Below are positions 23,491-35,366 of a DNA stretch of 64,000 bases, piece by piece (position 1 is the first letter of the stretch; each line of letters starts with the position of its first letter). Under the pieces are notes generated by a model. The model was not told the DNA's origin. It did no database searches and saw only the letters and a list, made by a program, of their open reading frames with translations. The translations under genes and the position numbers were made by a program. The stretch is from Eretmocerus hayati (Eukaryota; Arthropoda; Insecta; Hymenoptera; Aphelinidae), in contig CM056742.1 in the NCBI GenBank assembly GCA_029851415.1, positions 82,326,748 to 82,390,747 of the forward strand, in the 5' to 3' direction.

Positions 23491-24314
23491 GCTTGTTCTA
23501 CATAGGATGCGCCTCGCGTGAGCGTATGCGCGCACGCTTGCGCTCAAAGCATTCAATGCAGAGAATTTCATGAAGCAGCTTCACCAGTCGTTTTCTACTC
23601 AGAATTTTCCTAAGGGAAGAGTTGGTTGTCGATTGGTAGGCCCCGACTGATATTGACGAGCCAAGAATCAAGTTTCTTTATGTTTTTCCACAATCAATTA
23701 GAGAAAAACATCAGCGTTGGCCACCCTAAGAATTACCCGCTCTTTCATTATCGGCGAAATACGAAACCTATGACATTGATTGATGGTGGTCTTCGGATGA
23801 CTTCTTTGTGTCAGAAAAACAATTTTTCTCATGTTTTTTCACGAACAAATAGGAAGAATCAGCAGTGGCGGACCAGCGAGCCTATTCCGGAAAAATTCAG
23901 GTTGAGCAACGTGTTTGCAACTCGGTATCCGCATTGGTGAACACCCGTCTTAGTTTGCGAAGACTGTAATTTTGTTTGGGATCAAAAACTACGCAAGATC
24001 AAGATGAGTGATCACTATCCCGGATACTGAATCACGAAAATGTTGCTACACCTATATCTTTTTCCGAAAAGGCTCGCGCGGCCAACGTTGATGTTTCTCC
24101 CTATTCGTTCATGGAAAAATATGGAGAAACTTGATTGGTGAACTCGATAATGTCAGTCAAGGCCCACCAAGCATCAACCAGTTCTTTACCTGTGGAAATT
24201 CCGAGTGGAAAATGACTGGTGAGGCTGCTCCATGAAAATCCCTGCATCAAATGCTTTGATCGCAAGCGTATGCGTTTACGCTTACGCGCTGAGCGCGTCT
24301 TATGTAGAACGAGC
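23491..24314. mobile_element. ~820-bp inverted-repeat element within the 97-bp array
   Basis: The ends pair: GCTTGTTCTACATA on the left and TATGTAGAACGAGC on the right. Further subterminal matches include GCGCAC/GCGTAA-rich segments, a block around ATGCAGAGAATTTCATG and its inverse, and AAACATCAGCGTTGGCC with its inverse. The middle (23720-24050) is not inverted. The 97-bp repeats continue in the same orientation on both sides, so this is an insertion, not the symmetry centre of the array. No gene found. Confidence 0.6.
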
Positions 24315-24507
24315 CTACGCGATTCCAGATGACCGAGTCCGATACGCGACTTCGCGTGCGCGAATATTCAAGATCTGGTTAGCGTACGCGAAGATACATG
24401 CTTCAGTTGCCATAAGCGATTCCGAATGGCTGAGTCCGATACGCGAATTCGCGTACGCGAATATTCAAGATCTAGTTAGCGTACGCGAACATCCACACTT
24501 TGGTTAC
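24315..24507 (+). repeat. Remainder of the 97-bp array
   Basis: About two units in the same orientation as the array at 21511-23487. They switch abruptly at GGTTACC (24507) into the inverted 184-bp satellite. Confidence 0.8.
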
Positions 24508-26440
24508 CTTTCATTCACACTATTTTGTCCCCGGAGAAGTTATGAATTCAATGCAGATCGATATCCAATGACAGAAATTCGCGAGGAGATGACTCGATGC
24601 TCGGGCTGTAGTCGACGCTTGCTAAGATTCAGAGCAGACGTGAGAATTTTCGGATTTTGATCAAAGTACAGACTCATCGATAACTTGTTTCGTTCATTCA
24701 CACGATTTTGTCGCCGGAGATGTTGGGAAGTCAATTCTAATTGATATCCAGTGACAGAAATTAGCGAGGAGATGACTCGATGCTCGAGCTGTAGTCAACG
24801 CTCGCTGAGATTGAGAGCAGACGTGAAAATTTTCGGATGTTGATCAAAGTACAGACTCATCGATAACTTGTTTCGTTCATTCACACGATTTTGTCCCCGG
24901 ACAAGTCATGAAGTCAATGCCGATCGATATCCAATTACAGAAATTCGCGAGGAGATGACTCGATGCTCGGGCTGTAGTCGACGCTTGCTGAGATTCAGAG
25001 CAGATGTAACGAATTCGCGGATTTCAATCAAACTACACACTAATAAACCATTTGTCTCTTTCATTCACACTATTTTGTCCCCGGACAAGTCATGGAGTCA
25101 ATGACGGTCGATACTGGATTACCGAAATTCGCGAGGAGATGACCCGATGCTCGGGCTGTAGTCGACGCTCGCTAAGATTCAGAGCAGATGTAAGGAATTC
25201 GCGGATTTTGATCAAACTACACACTAATAAACCATTTGTCTCTTTCATTCACACTATTTTGTCTCCGGAGAAGTTATGAATTCAATGCCGATCGATATCC
25301 AATTACAGAAATTCGCGAGGAGATGACTCGATGCTCGGGCTGTAGTCGACGCTCGCTAAGATTCAGAGCAGACGTAAGAATTTGCGGATTTTGATCAAAC
25401 TACAGACTCATCGATAACTTGTTTCGTTCATTCACACGATTTTGTCGCCGGAGATGTTGGGAAGTCAATTCTCATTGATATTCAGTGACAGAAATTTGCG
25501 AGGAGATGACTCGATGCTCGAGCTGTAGTCGACGCTCGCTAAGATTCAGAGCAGATGTAAGGAATTCCCGGATTTTGATCAAACTACACACTAATAAACC
25601 ATTTGTCTCTTCCATTCACACTATTTTGTCCCCGGACAAGTCATGAAGTCAATGACGATCGATATTTGATTACCGAAATTCGCGAGGAGATGACCCGATG
25701 CTCGGGCTGTAGTCGACGCTCGCTGAGATTCAGAGCAGATGTAAGCAATTCGCGGATTTTGATCAAACTACACACTAATAAACCATTTGTCTCTTTCATT
25801 CACACTATTTTGTCCCCGGACAAGTCATGAAGTCAATGCCGATCGATATCCAATTACAGAAATTCGCGAGGAGATGACTCGATGCTCGGGCTGTAGTCGA
25901 CGCTTGCTGAGATTCAGAGCAGATGTAACGAATTTGCGGATTTCAATCAAACTACACACTAATAAACCATTCGTCTCTTTTATTCACACTATTTTGTCCC
26001 CGGAGAAGTTATGAATTCAATGCCGATCGATATCCAATTACAGAAATTCGCGAGGAGATGACTCGATGCTCGGGCTGTAGTCGACGCTCGCTAAGATTCA
26101 GAGCAGACGTGAGAAATTCGCGGATTTTGATCAAACTACAGACCAATCGACATTTCCTCTCTTTCATCCACACGATTCCGTTGCCGAGGATGTTGAGAAT
26201 TCAATGCCGATCGATATCCATTGACCGGAATTCGCGAGAAGATGACTCGATGCTCGAGCTGTAGTCGAGGCTTGCTAAGATTCAGAGCAGACGTGAGAAT
26301 TTGCGGATTCTGATCATACTACAGACTCATCGATAACTTGTTTCGTTCATTCACACGATTTTGTCGCCGGAGATGTTGGGAAGTCAAGCCTCATTGATAT
26401 CCAGTGACAGAATTTCGCGAGAAGGTGACTCGATGCATTT
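24508..26440 (+). repeat. 184-bp satellite array (right, plus sense)
   Basis: About ten units identical in type to 14471-21345 but in reverse complement. It is much shorter than the left array, so the palindrome is asymmetric in satellite copy number. The same ~75-codon frames now appear on the plus strand, which confirms they are products of the repeat. Confidence 0.85.
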
Positions 26441-28536
26441 CCCCTGAATTTCAATGCAGCGTATGCGAAGAATATCTGTCACGCTCAGGATAAACGAACA
26501 ACCTCACTCGATTGTGCTACGTTCCCGGCCTCGAGGATTGAACGTTCCCGTTCACTAGAATATCCTCTGCGAGCGTTGATTGCCTTGTTCCCATGATTCA
26601 AGCCTCGCGTATGCTCAAATTAAATTGTTTCGAACAGAGATCGTAGCGCACGCAAGAATGTGGATGAATCACGGTATCAAGGCAGGTAGAGCACGCGTGC
26701 GATGATTTTTTTTTGCAATTCCTGAGATCTAGTATCACAACAATAGGGAACCATTGTTCCTAATGCACAAAATTATCGTCTCACAATCATTTGGATTAAT
26801 TTGAGACTGATAACGCATGAGCGCAGCAGCTCCTGGCACTGCCCAACTCGATGCGCGTGTTCCCCATACGCTGCAGTGGCTGCACATATTTTGCAGTTCA
26901 GTTGCACGGACTCTATCTTGGCGTTGCGATGAGTGAGCTTCTAGACTGGAGAACTAGGGGAGCGATATTCCTAAGACACAAAAAATGCCAGCAAACGAGA
27001 AATCGATTTTGGCATTGGTAATTCATGAGCGCAACCCCTCATCGCACAGCCCAACTCGATGCTTGTGTGCCCCATACCCTGCAGCGGCTGCACATGTTTC
27101 GCAGTTCACTTGCACGGACTCTATTCTGTGTGATGCGACAAGAGGGAAAAGCGTAATTGACGAAAAAAACGAGAGAGAGAGAGAGAGAGAGGGATGGAGG
27201 GAGGGACGTAAACATACAGCTGCGCACGTTTGTCACGCATCTCATGCGGGCCAAACAGCTGATCGGCATTCCAGCAGACGATATTCCTTGATCTCGATGA
27301 GATAAAGCAGCCTAGAAACGCGCAATGAGTTGTGATAGGATTACTTACCAAATACATTCAAAAGCGTGTCGCTCGCACAGCCAAATGTGGCAAGTGCGAA
27401 TGCCGGGTATGCCTGCGAAGCATTTCGCCTTACGCCATCACTGCACTGAAAATTTCTCCGTTCGATCCTGCCGACAACGCATTGATGGAGAGTCGTTGTA
27501 CATCCAACTGGCGTCGCATCACAATATTGTCTGACCGCTCAAGCTGAAGAAAATCCACGTTGCCTACAGCTACGTTCTCAAAACTACACGATAATTGGTG
27601 ATGATTACACAGAATGTGTCATGTTGCTGCAGTATGCGCGGTGCGCGACGGATGCATATGACGATTAAACCACCAATGTTGAACCGAAGCAGTCTGCATC
27701 TTTGCCATCACCGACCACGCTCCGAATGTTAGCCGCAGCACGTGCGCAGCAGACAAGCAACAGGCGCACACGTGGCGACTGGCAACATAACCATACTTTG
27801 ACTTCGAAAATGCCCATGGGACCGTCACGCACACGATGATCGTGGTTCATGCTTTCGGTGCACCGAAAGCATGTCCCAAGACGCTCACACTGGTCCACCG
27901 CATCTGCACTACGAACTAAAATTACTGAAAACGCGAGTTTCGGCTGCAACGCGGCATCTCGACCTTCTGCTGCAGCAGTCAAGGCAGCAGCTGTTGGCTC
28001 GACGGCAATTAATCCTAGCTCGATTATGAGAAATTTTCTACGATAGCCCCATTGCCCCCGCACCACCCCGACACATCACAAAATCACATCAACACCGAGA
28101 ACAACACTGTTTGGTTGTCTCCACGAGAGCACCAATAACTCAATCCAAATTATGCCACTGCCACTGCCGTCGCTGCCGCAGCTACTGCTACTTTTCTCCA
28201 ACACGCACAGCACTATGCATCATTTGATGATATTGCCGTATCCCGACTGCTCACTCAAAAAATCCTTATCATTGATCAACGATATAGCAGCTGACTACAA
28301 TACCCTCCTAAGCCATCACCTAGCAGAATACACAATGTAATGCTTCGGTGTAATGGTTAGCCGTTAAACATTACACTCGGAGCATTACTGAAACAACGCT
28401 AAAAAATACCATTTTTCTCGTGAAAGTTACAAACTCAGGAATCCGTTACAAACTATTTCAATCTCACCAATTGAAATTACAAACTCCTTGCTACTAATTT
28501 TTTTTGGGATATACACTATTTCTGTAACAGGTTGTA
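26441..28536. repeat. Right unique arm of the giant palindrome
   Basis: Reverse complement of 12381-14470 with few differences. It ends with CTGTAACAGGTTGTA and is followed by TA. Confidence 0.75.
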
Positions 28537-28608
28537 TACTGAATGCAAGAACACAATGGATTGTATGAGATCTTTGCTATCATCCGATGTGTGCTTGCAT
28601 TTAGTATA
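28535..28608. repeat. 74-bp inverted repeat abutting the giant palindrome
   Basis: TATACTGAATGCAAGAACACA (28535-28555) pairs with an inverted copy at 28588-28608, with two mismatches. It overlaps the TA flank of the giant element. It may be a tiny MITE or an excision/insertion scar. Confidence 0.55.
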
Positions 28609-29119
28609 TATCGCTAAAATCGGGAATTTCGATTTCGAATCAAGCACTTTAATATCAATTTCGGAATGCAATTTTTGACATTGGAAAGCTCATACTAAAA
28701 AGTTTGTCGATTCAAATTGATTTTCATCTTATGTTGCATTTGATCGATTACACTTTTCCAAAGTCAATCAACACAATTTTTATATATTAGTATTATTTGT
28801 AATCATGAATAAATGAAAAGGTAAACATCTCGCTTACAGTGATGTTCTTGATCTCCTTTGATGAGAAACAGCTTCACAGGAGAAAGATGGTTTCTGATGA
28901 GAGACGATTCGAATGAGCAGAAGAACTTGTTCGAAGCGTTATGAAATTCCAATGAAACTTTTTCGAAATTGCAATATCTGTACGATAGCTATCAGAATAA
29001 TTCATGATACTTATCCAAATGATTTTGATCAAAATGGGAAATTAGAAGTTCTGAGGTTATCAATGTGTAATGAATGTTGATGACAAAAATCCTGATGAGC
29101 TAAATTTTCAGTCACAAAA
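28609..29119. other. AT-rich sequence upstream of the Helitron frame
   Basis: No long frame. AATTTTCAG at about 29104-29112 lies just before ATG 29120 and could be a splice acceptor, so an upstream exon of the OTU-Helitron gene may exist. I could not identify it. Confidence 0.35.
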
Positions 29120-32100
29120 ATGTATTATAAGATCATACATATGAGTAGTTCCACGCGAAAGCGACCCACGAAAAAGGGTCATGTCTCAGATCCTTTTGTA
29201 AACATTCTTATTCGATTCTATGGTACAAAATATGAACTTTTCACTACCTATGGGGTCCCAAAAAAATTTTTTGGTCCCATGGCGAGAATTTTCGAAAATT
29301 AAGTAAAATACAATTTCTTAAAATTCTAGCAGCTTTTTTGCACTAAAATGCGAATAAGTCGAGTTTGCTCCCAGATAAAGATATGCGGCTTGGGGCATTC
29401 GGAAGGTCTTTCAAGAACCTATCAAAATCGCTATTGAAAAATTGTTTTTGGGGTTATGGGCAGCCTGTACAAGCAAAAGTGTAAAAATCACTAAACAGTG
29501 AGTTTCTCAGTTGCCTATTTTTTTCAATTTTTGAAAATCATATATTTGATGTAAAATTCTGTGTTCTTCCAGAAAAAAGTGGTCCCGATTTCCTTTCCCA
29601 ACGTCTAAGGCCTGTTTCTTCAAATTTTCGCAAACCTATTTTTTAGGCAGTTTGGAATCGTCTGTTTACTGCGCATGCGCAGGAATTTAGACTGTTAGAA
29701 CCAATCCCATTGGGAAGCCAAGAAAATTTCCTTCAAAATGACCACTTGGCAAAGTCAATTTCATCAATTTGGCTCGGAGCTACAACGTTTGAAAGTCCAC
29801 CGAATCTCGATAACCAACAAGAGGTGGATCGGAGACACCGCGACAATAGTAGGAAAATCCGGGCACGATCTCTGGCCCAATGTATCGTTTGCCTATTGAC
29901 GCACTCGAGCTGAAGCTTCATCTTTTGTAGGCTGTAACTCCGAGCCAAATTAATGAAATTGACTTTGCCAAGTGGTCATTTTGAAGGAAATTTTCTCGGC
30001 TTCCCAATGGAATTGGTTTTAACAGTCTAAGTTCCTGCCCATGCGCAGTGAACAGACGATTCCAAACTGCCTAAAAACCTGGTTTGCGAAAATTTGAAGA
30101 AACAGGCCTTAGACGTCGAAAAAGGAAATCGGGACCACTTTTTTCTGGAAGAACACAAAATTTTACATCATATATGTGACTTTCAAAAATTGAAAAAAAT
30201 AGGCAACTGAGGAACTCACTGTTTAGTGATTTTTACACTTTTGCTCGTACAGGCTGCCTATAACCCCAAAAACAACTTTTCAATAACGATTTTGATAGGT
30301 TTTTGAAAGACCTTTCGAATGCCGCAAGCCGCATATTTTTATCTGGGAGCAAACTCGACTTATTCGCATCTTAGTGCAAAAAAGCTGCTAGAATTTTAAG
30401 AAAATGTATTTTACTTCATCTTCGAAAATTCTCGCCATGGGACCAAAAAAATTTTTTGGCACCCCATAGGTAGTGAAAAGTTCATATTTTGTACCATAGA
30501 ATCGAATAAGAATGTTTACAAAAGGATCTGAGACATGACCCTTTTTCGTGGGTCGCTTTCGCGTGGAACTACTCATATGTTAGGTGACGGCAATTGTCTG
30601 TTCCGCTGTTTTTCATTCAAATTATCTGGAGTCAAAGACTCTCATAGAACAGTAAGAGTCAGAATAGTTCAATTTGTAGACCAAAATTGGGATATTTTCA
30701 AACGTTTCATAATTGGAAACATACACTACAATGTGATATTAGATGGTGTTGAGAAATCTATCCAAGAAAAACTCGATTATGTTAATTACATGTCAAAAGA
30801 TGGTGTTTATGGTACTGATGTGGAAATTGAAGTTTTCAATAGAATGTACGGTATGAATGTGTTTGTTCATTTGGAAAATTCTAATGTAGTACTCCCCTTC
30901 GTGAATGTGGAAAATCAAGATAATTTGAGGATGATTATCCATGGGAATTATGATTCAGGGCATTACAACGTGATAGTTCTCAATAACTTGAATGAGCCTT
31001 TCGTTAACAATAAATCTAAATGTAAATGTGGATATGAATCCAAAAAATCGAACATGTCGAGGAACAAAAAGAGAATGAGGATGAAATCTCCTAAGAATAA
31101 GAAGACTAATGATAATCCAAAAGAGGTCTTATATGGATTCGAGAAATCCGAAGCATACGAAAGCGCAATGAATGATTTTCGATTGAATGAGCTTCAATGC
31201 AATTTTGGAAGCAAGAGATCTAAGACATCTAAGACTTTGTGTTCCTATTCAGACTTTGGTGGAATGGATTATGAATGTCCACATTGTGGTGCTGTGTTTT
31301 GGGGAGATGAGAAAAAGAAGAGCAACTGTTGTCATAATGGCACTATATCTCTTTCACCTCTCAGCCATCATGACGAACAGTTAAAAGAATTGATAAAATG
31401 TGACGAATGTTTCAGATATTTTATTCGATATTATGTTCACATGTTTAGTTTTGCTACTTGGAGTGCTCAAGTGAAAAGTGAGAAGACTAAGGGTATCTTC
31501 AATTTGAAAATTCATGGTCAAGTTTGTCACATTGTCCCAAATTCTCTAATACCAAAAAAGGATGAAGAACCTCGTTGCGGTCAATTATACATCTATGACA
31601 ATGACACAGCTTTGAAAAATAGATAGGCGCTGAATGAGAATTTCACTCATAATCATACCAAGATATTGACAAGTATTATGAATAAGAATCCGTACTCGAA
31701 AAGATACAAGCATTTAAATTATGTTTCTCATATTCAAAAAATACCAAATTATAAACTTTATTTCTTACGAAAAAACGGTAAACAAAGACATACCTATAAG
31801 AAACCTTTGACTTCTGAATGTGGAGCAATCTTAGTGTCCAAATCTGGAATACCGGAAGATTTTGATATGTGTGTCTATCCAAAAAACCAAGAATGCCCTT
31901 GTGAGCAAACATATTTGAATAAATTATCACACCATGTGGACCCAATGACATTTCCCATATTTTTCCCTTCAGGGGACTTGGGTTGGAGCACAGGGTATGA
32001 GAAAAACCCTGATTCTTGTACATCAATATCTCCGAAAGACAGGAACTTATCTATTTTGCAATATTATTCTTACAGATTATCTTATAGGCCTCATTCGAAC

Positions 32101-35100
32101 AATTTCAGTCCTCTTTTTTATGGAGGTAGATTGACGCAACAATACTTCATTCATTCTTACGTGATTATAGAGAATAATAGAATGAACTTTTTCAGAAAAC
32201 ATCAGTCACAGCTGAGGATAGAATGTTACCAGGGTCTCATAGACGCTGTCAAGAACAGTGCTCTGGATATATCGGAAAATTTTGAGTCGAAAGAGAGATT
32301 AGGGAATCTTTTTGTACTCCCATCCACTCATATCGGGGGTCCTAGATATATGCAACAACACTATCAAGATGCAATGGCTATAATGAGAAATGTAGGTAGA
32401 CCTGATTTTTTGATAACCATGACTTGCAACCCGAAATGGAAAGAACTGAAGAAATTTTTGAAAAAATTCCCGCCAAGAACAACACCGAATGATATTCCGA
32501 ACATAACTGTAAGATTATTCAAAATGAAGATAGATGAATTGATCAAAGATGTTATGGACAAAGATCTTTTCGGCAAAGCCATAGGGTGTGTTTGAACCGT
32601 AGAGTTTCAGAAAAGAGGTCTACCGCACATCCATCTACTTGTCACTTAGCATCCGAATAATAAGCTGTTGACAACTGAAGGAATTGATCGATACATTTCA
32701 TCAGAGATACCATCTGATAGTGATGAGGAGCTGCAAAAGGTTGTAATAAAACACATGTTGCACGGGCCGCATACAAAAAAGTCTCCGTGTCTGAATGAAG
32801 AATCGAAAACTTGCGAGAAAAATTTTCCAAAACAATTTAGAGAGTCAACGAACATAAAGCAAGATGGTTACCCTGAATATAAAAGAAGAAACAACACACC
32901 TGAAGGACATATTTATAACATTAAGAGGACTTCGCAATGTATAGCTGTTGACAATTCTATGGTTGTACCTTACAATCCATTCTTATTGAAGAAATATAGA
33001 TGTCACATTAACGTTGAGTATTGCGCGTCTATACAGAGCATAAAATATGTCTTCGATCATTTACATAAAGGATCTGACAGAGCTTTTTGTAAGTTGAAGA
33101 GAACAGATGGAGTTGAAAGTTCATGTGAAATTCGAGACGAGCTCTTTGATTTCATAGAAGGGCGTTATCTCAGTCCGATGGGGTGTGCATGGCGTATTCA
33201 AGAGTTTCCGTTGTGTGGTAGGAGTCATAGTGTTGAGAGATTGGCTGTTCACGTAGAGAATCAACAATCGATTGTGTTCAGAGAGAACCGGGAAGAAGAA
33301 GCTCTGAAAAAATGGAGAACGACTTCGACTGAATGGTTTGAATTGAATAAGAGAGATGAGTTTGCTAGGAAACTGAAGTACATCAACATTCCAAAATACT
33401 ATCGATTTGATAACGTTCAAAAGGTTTGGATCAAACGTTCACGTTCACAAAAGTTCCAAACCATTGGCAGAATGAGCGTCGTGTCACCGAAGGATAGTGA
33501 AAGATTTTATCTCAAATTGATCTTGAATAGAGTGGAAGGAGCAAAAAGTTACGAAGATCTGAGGACATTTGAGGGACGAACTTACGATAGTTACAGAGAA
33601 ACTGCTCGTGCAATGGGAATGATAGAAGATGATGAACAAATCAATAAAATTTTCGAAGAAGCTTGCACTATCATGTTCCCTAATCAACTTAGGAAATTCT
33701 TCTGTTGGTCCCTACTGTCAGAAAATATTCAAGGGACTACTATTTGGGAAAGGTTCAAACCATACTTCATTCAAGACTTTGAAGAGGATGGAGAAAATAA
33801 AGCTCTTCAGAATATTAAACATATGCCAGAAATCGAGGACATGTCTCTAGAAAGTTATGGGCTACCGCAACCTGAGGTAGATGTATTGCAGAATAGTGAC
33901 ATACTCTCTGACCTTCCAGTGGAAGAATGTGAGAAAAAGTTCCTAGAAATGCATGAGATGTTGAATGAAGAACAGAAATTGATCTTCGATGAATTGACAA
34001 ACGTGGAATCCGGTGCTTACTCCATTGACGGACCGGGTGGATCTGGAAAGACTTTTTTGTACAAAACGTTGATTTTTTTCTTCTTATCTAAAAAAATCAA
34101 GATACTGTCAATGGCTTGGACGGGTATAGCATCGATTCTGTTAACAAAAGGAATGACGAGTCATAGACAGTTCAAATTACCAATCGAATTCCAAGACATT
34201 GAAACTATATTCTTGAAATCTGATTCAGATAAAAAGAGACTTAGAGAGGCGGATATTATCATTTGGGACGGAGCTTCGATGATACCAAAAAAGGCCCTCG
34301 AGATAGTTGAAAGAACTCTCAGAGACTTGTGTAACAATGACTTACCTTTTGGAGGGAAATTGATAATTCTTGGGGGGGGGGGATTTCCATCAAATACTAC
34401 CTGTTATGAAAAAATTCCATAAAGACTCCATAGTTGAAGAAACCATAAGATATTCATCTTCATGGGGGTTATTCAAAATTATAAAATTAACTCAAAACTT
34501 ACGTTCAAATAATACTGAGTTTTCGTCATTTTTATTGAACATTGGGGAAGGAAAAATAGATCGTTCGACAATTCTTCAAGAATGGAAATGCGATGACGTT
34601 TGCGATAAAATTTACGGAAACTCTGAAGGAGATCGAACTATCAATAGTGTCATTCTTGCTCCTCATAATGAAGATACTCTGAGACTGAATGAGAAAATAT
34701 TATCCTTCGAGGAAGGAAGTTCAACTACATACTATAGCATTGATTACGCAACCCATGAAGATGTTGATCAGACTGATGATAATATTCATTTGGATTATCC
34801 AATCGAGGTTTTGAATAATATAAGAGAAGGTGTGCCACCACATGAATTAGAATTGAAAGTTAATGCTATAGTGATGTTGATAAGGAACTTGAGTGTGTCA
34901 GATGGACTGTGCAATGGAACAAGACTGAGGATTGTGAGACTCTATAAGTATAATATTGAAGCAGAGATAATAACTGGGGATAAAATGGAGAGTATCGTTT
35001 TCATCCCGGGGATAACTCTTGATACCAAGAATTCTTCTTTGCCTTTCACGTTATACAAGAAGCAGTTTCCATTAGTCCTTGCGTTCGCAATGACAATCAA

Positions 35101-35284
35101 TAAATCCCAAGGACAAAGCTTTGATATGGTTGGGTTATTCTTGAGGAGACCTCTTTTCTCTCATGGACAGTTGTACGTAGCATTATCGAGATGTAGGAAC
35201 CCGAATAATTTATACATTGAAAATCACCTTGAAGATCACGACAGTATAGAGAATATAGTGTGGAAAGAAATTTTTGAGATTTAA
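29120..35284 (+). pseudogene. Helitron OTU-Rep-helicase (RepHel), decayed
   Basis: Rolling-circle transposase-helicase. Domains in order: an OTU cysteine protease (GDGNC nucleophile motif at about 30586-30600, catalytic-histidine motif GHYNV near 30958); a Cys-rich finger (CPHCG...NCC, 31277-31332); Rep with HUH motif PHIH (32623-32634); and a Pif1-type helicase with Walker A GPGGSGKT (34030-34053), the GDFHQILPV-type motif near 34376 and a C-terminal block ending in LSRCR. It is broken by a 1.43-kb hairpin insertion (29144-30573), in-frame TAG 31624-31626, TGA 32593-32595, TAG 32647-32649, and a frameshift at an 11-G run (34372-34382) that moves the reading to the frame ending at TAA 35282-35284. 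The Rep tyrosine motif has Y at 33046-33048, but the partner four residues later is His. Walker B reads WDGAS instead of the usual WDEA. It is recognisable but very probably inactive. Confidence 0.9.
29144..30573. mobile_element. 1.43-kb near-perfect hairpin element inserted in the Helitron OTU exon
   Basis: Arms of about 700 bp are inverted copies meeting near 29860. The ends are AGTAGTTCCACGCGAAAG and its complement. CATATG stands on each side (29138-29143 and 30574-30579) and reads as a 6-bp target duplication, though CATATG is itself palindromic. Removing one CATATG plus the element joins the upstream frame beginning at ATG 29120 in phase to the GDGNC motif. The frames starting inside the arms (for example ATG 30535) are therefore not the native start. 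No transposase; superfamily unknown. Confidence 0.8.
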
Positions 35285-35366
35285 AATAATTCGAAACCAA
35301 TCAGATTATTCATATTGATATACTGTCAAGAATATATGATTCAAAATTCATTCTAGACTTTTGACA

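Larger units (their letters stand above)
12381..28536. mobile_element. 16.2-kb imperfect palindrome / giant foldback-like element
   Basis: The left end TACAACCTGTTACAG (12381) and the right end CTGTAACAGGTTGTA (28536) are inverted copies, each flanked by TA (12379-12380 and 28537-28538). The outer ~2.1 kb arms match in reverse complement nearly base for base. Examples are the palindrome at 13043-13068 with 27848-27873, and the TC tract at about 13715-13746 with the GA tract at about 27170-27192. Inside, a 184-bp satellite lies in minus sense on the left and plus sense on the right, then a 97-bp satellite with an ~820-bp hairpin element. No transposase frame is present. The overall shape resembles foldback elements with repetitive inverted arms, but it could also be a segmental inverted duplication. 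The TA flank could be part of a longer shared TATA. Confidence 0.7.

Noticed and set aside
14471..26440. Many ~75-codon frames starting MSLSFTLF- or MFRSFTRF- and sharing a CSGCSRRSLRFRADV block
   Set aside because: They are produced by the 184-bp satellite, whose length is not a multiple of three, and they appear on whichever strand the satellite faces. Each frame ends in the next unit, so there is no conserved protein.
12381..28536. Integrated viral segment or Polinton/Maverick-type element
   Set aside because: No polymerase, integrase, capsid or packaging ATPase frames are present, and the interior is satellite DNA. TA flanks also do not fit the 6-bp duplication of Polintons.
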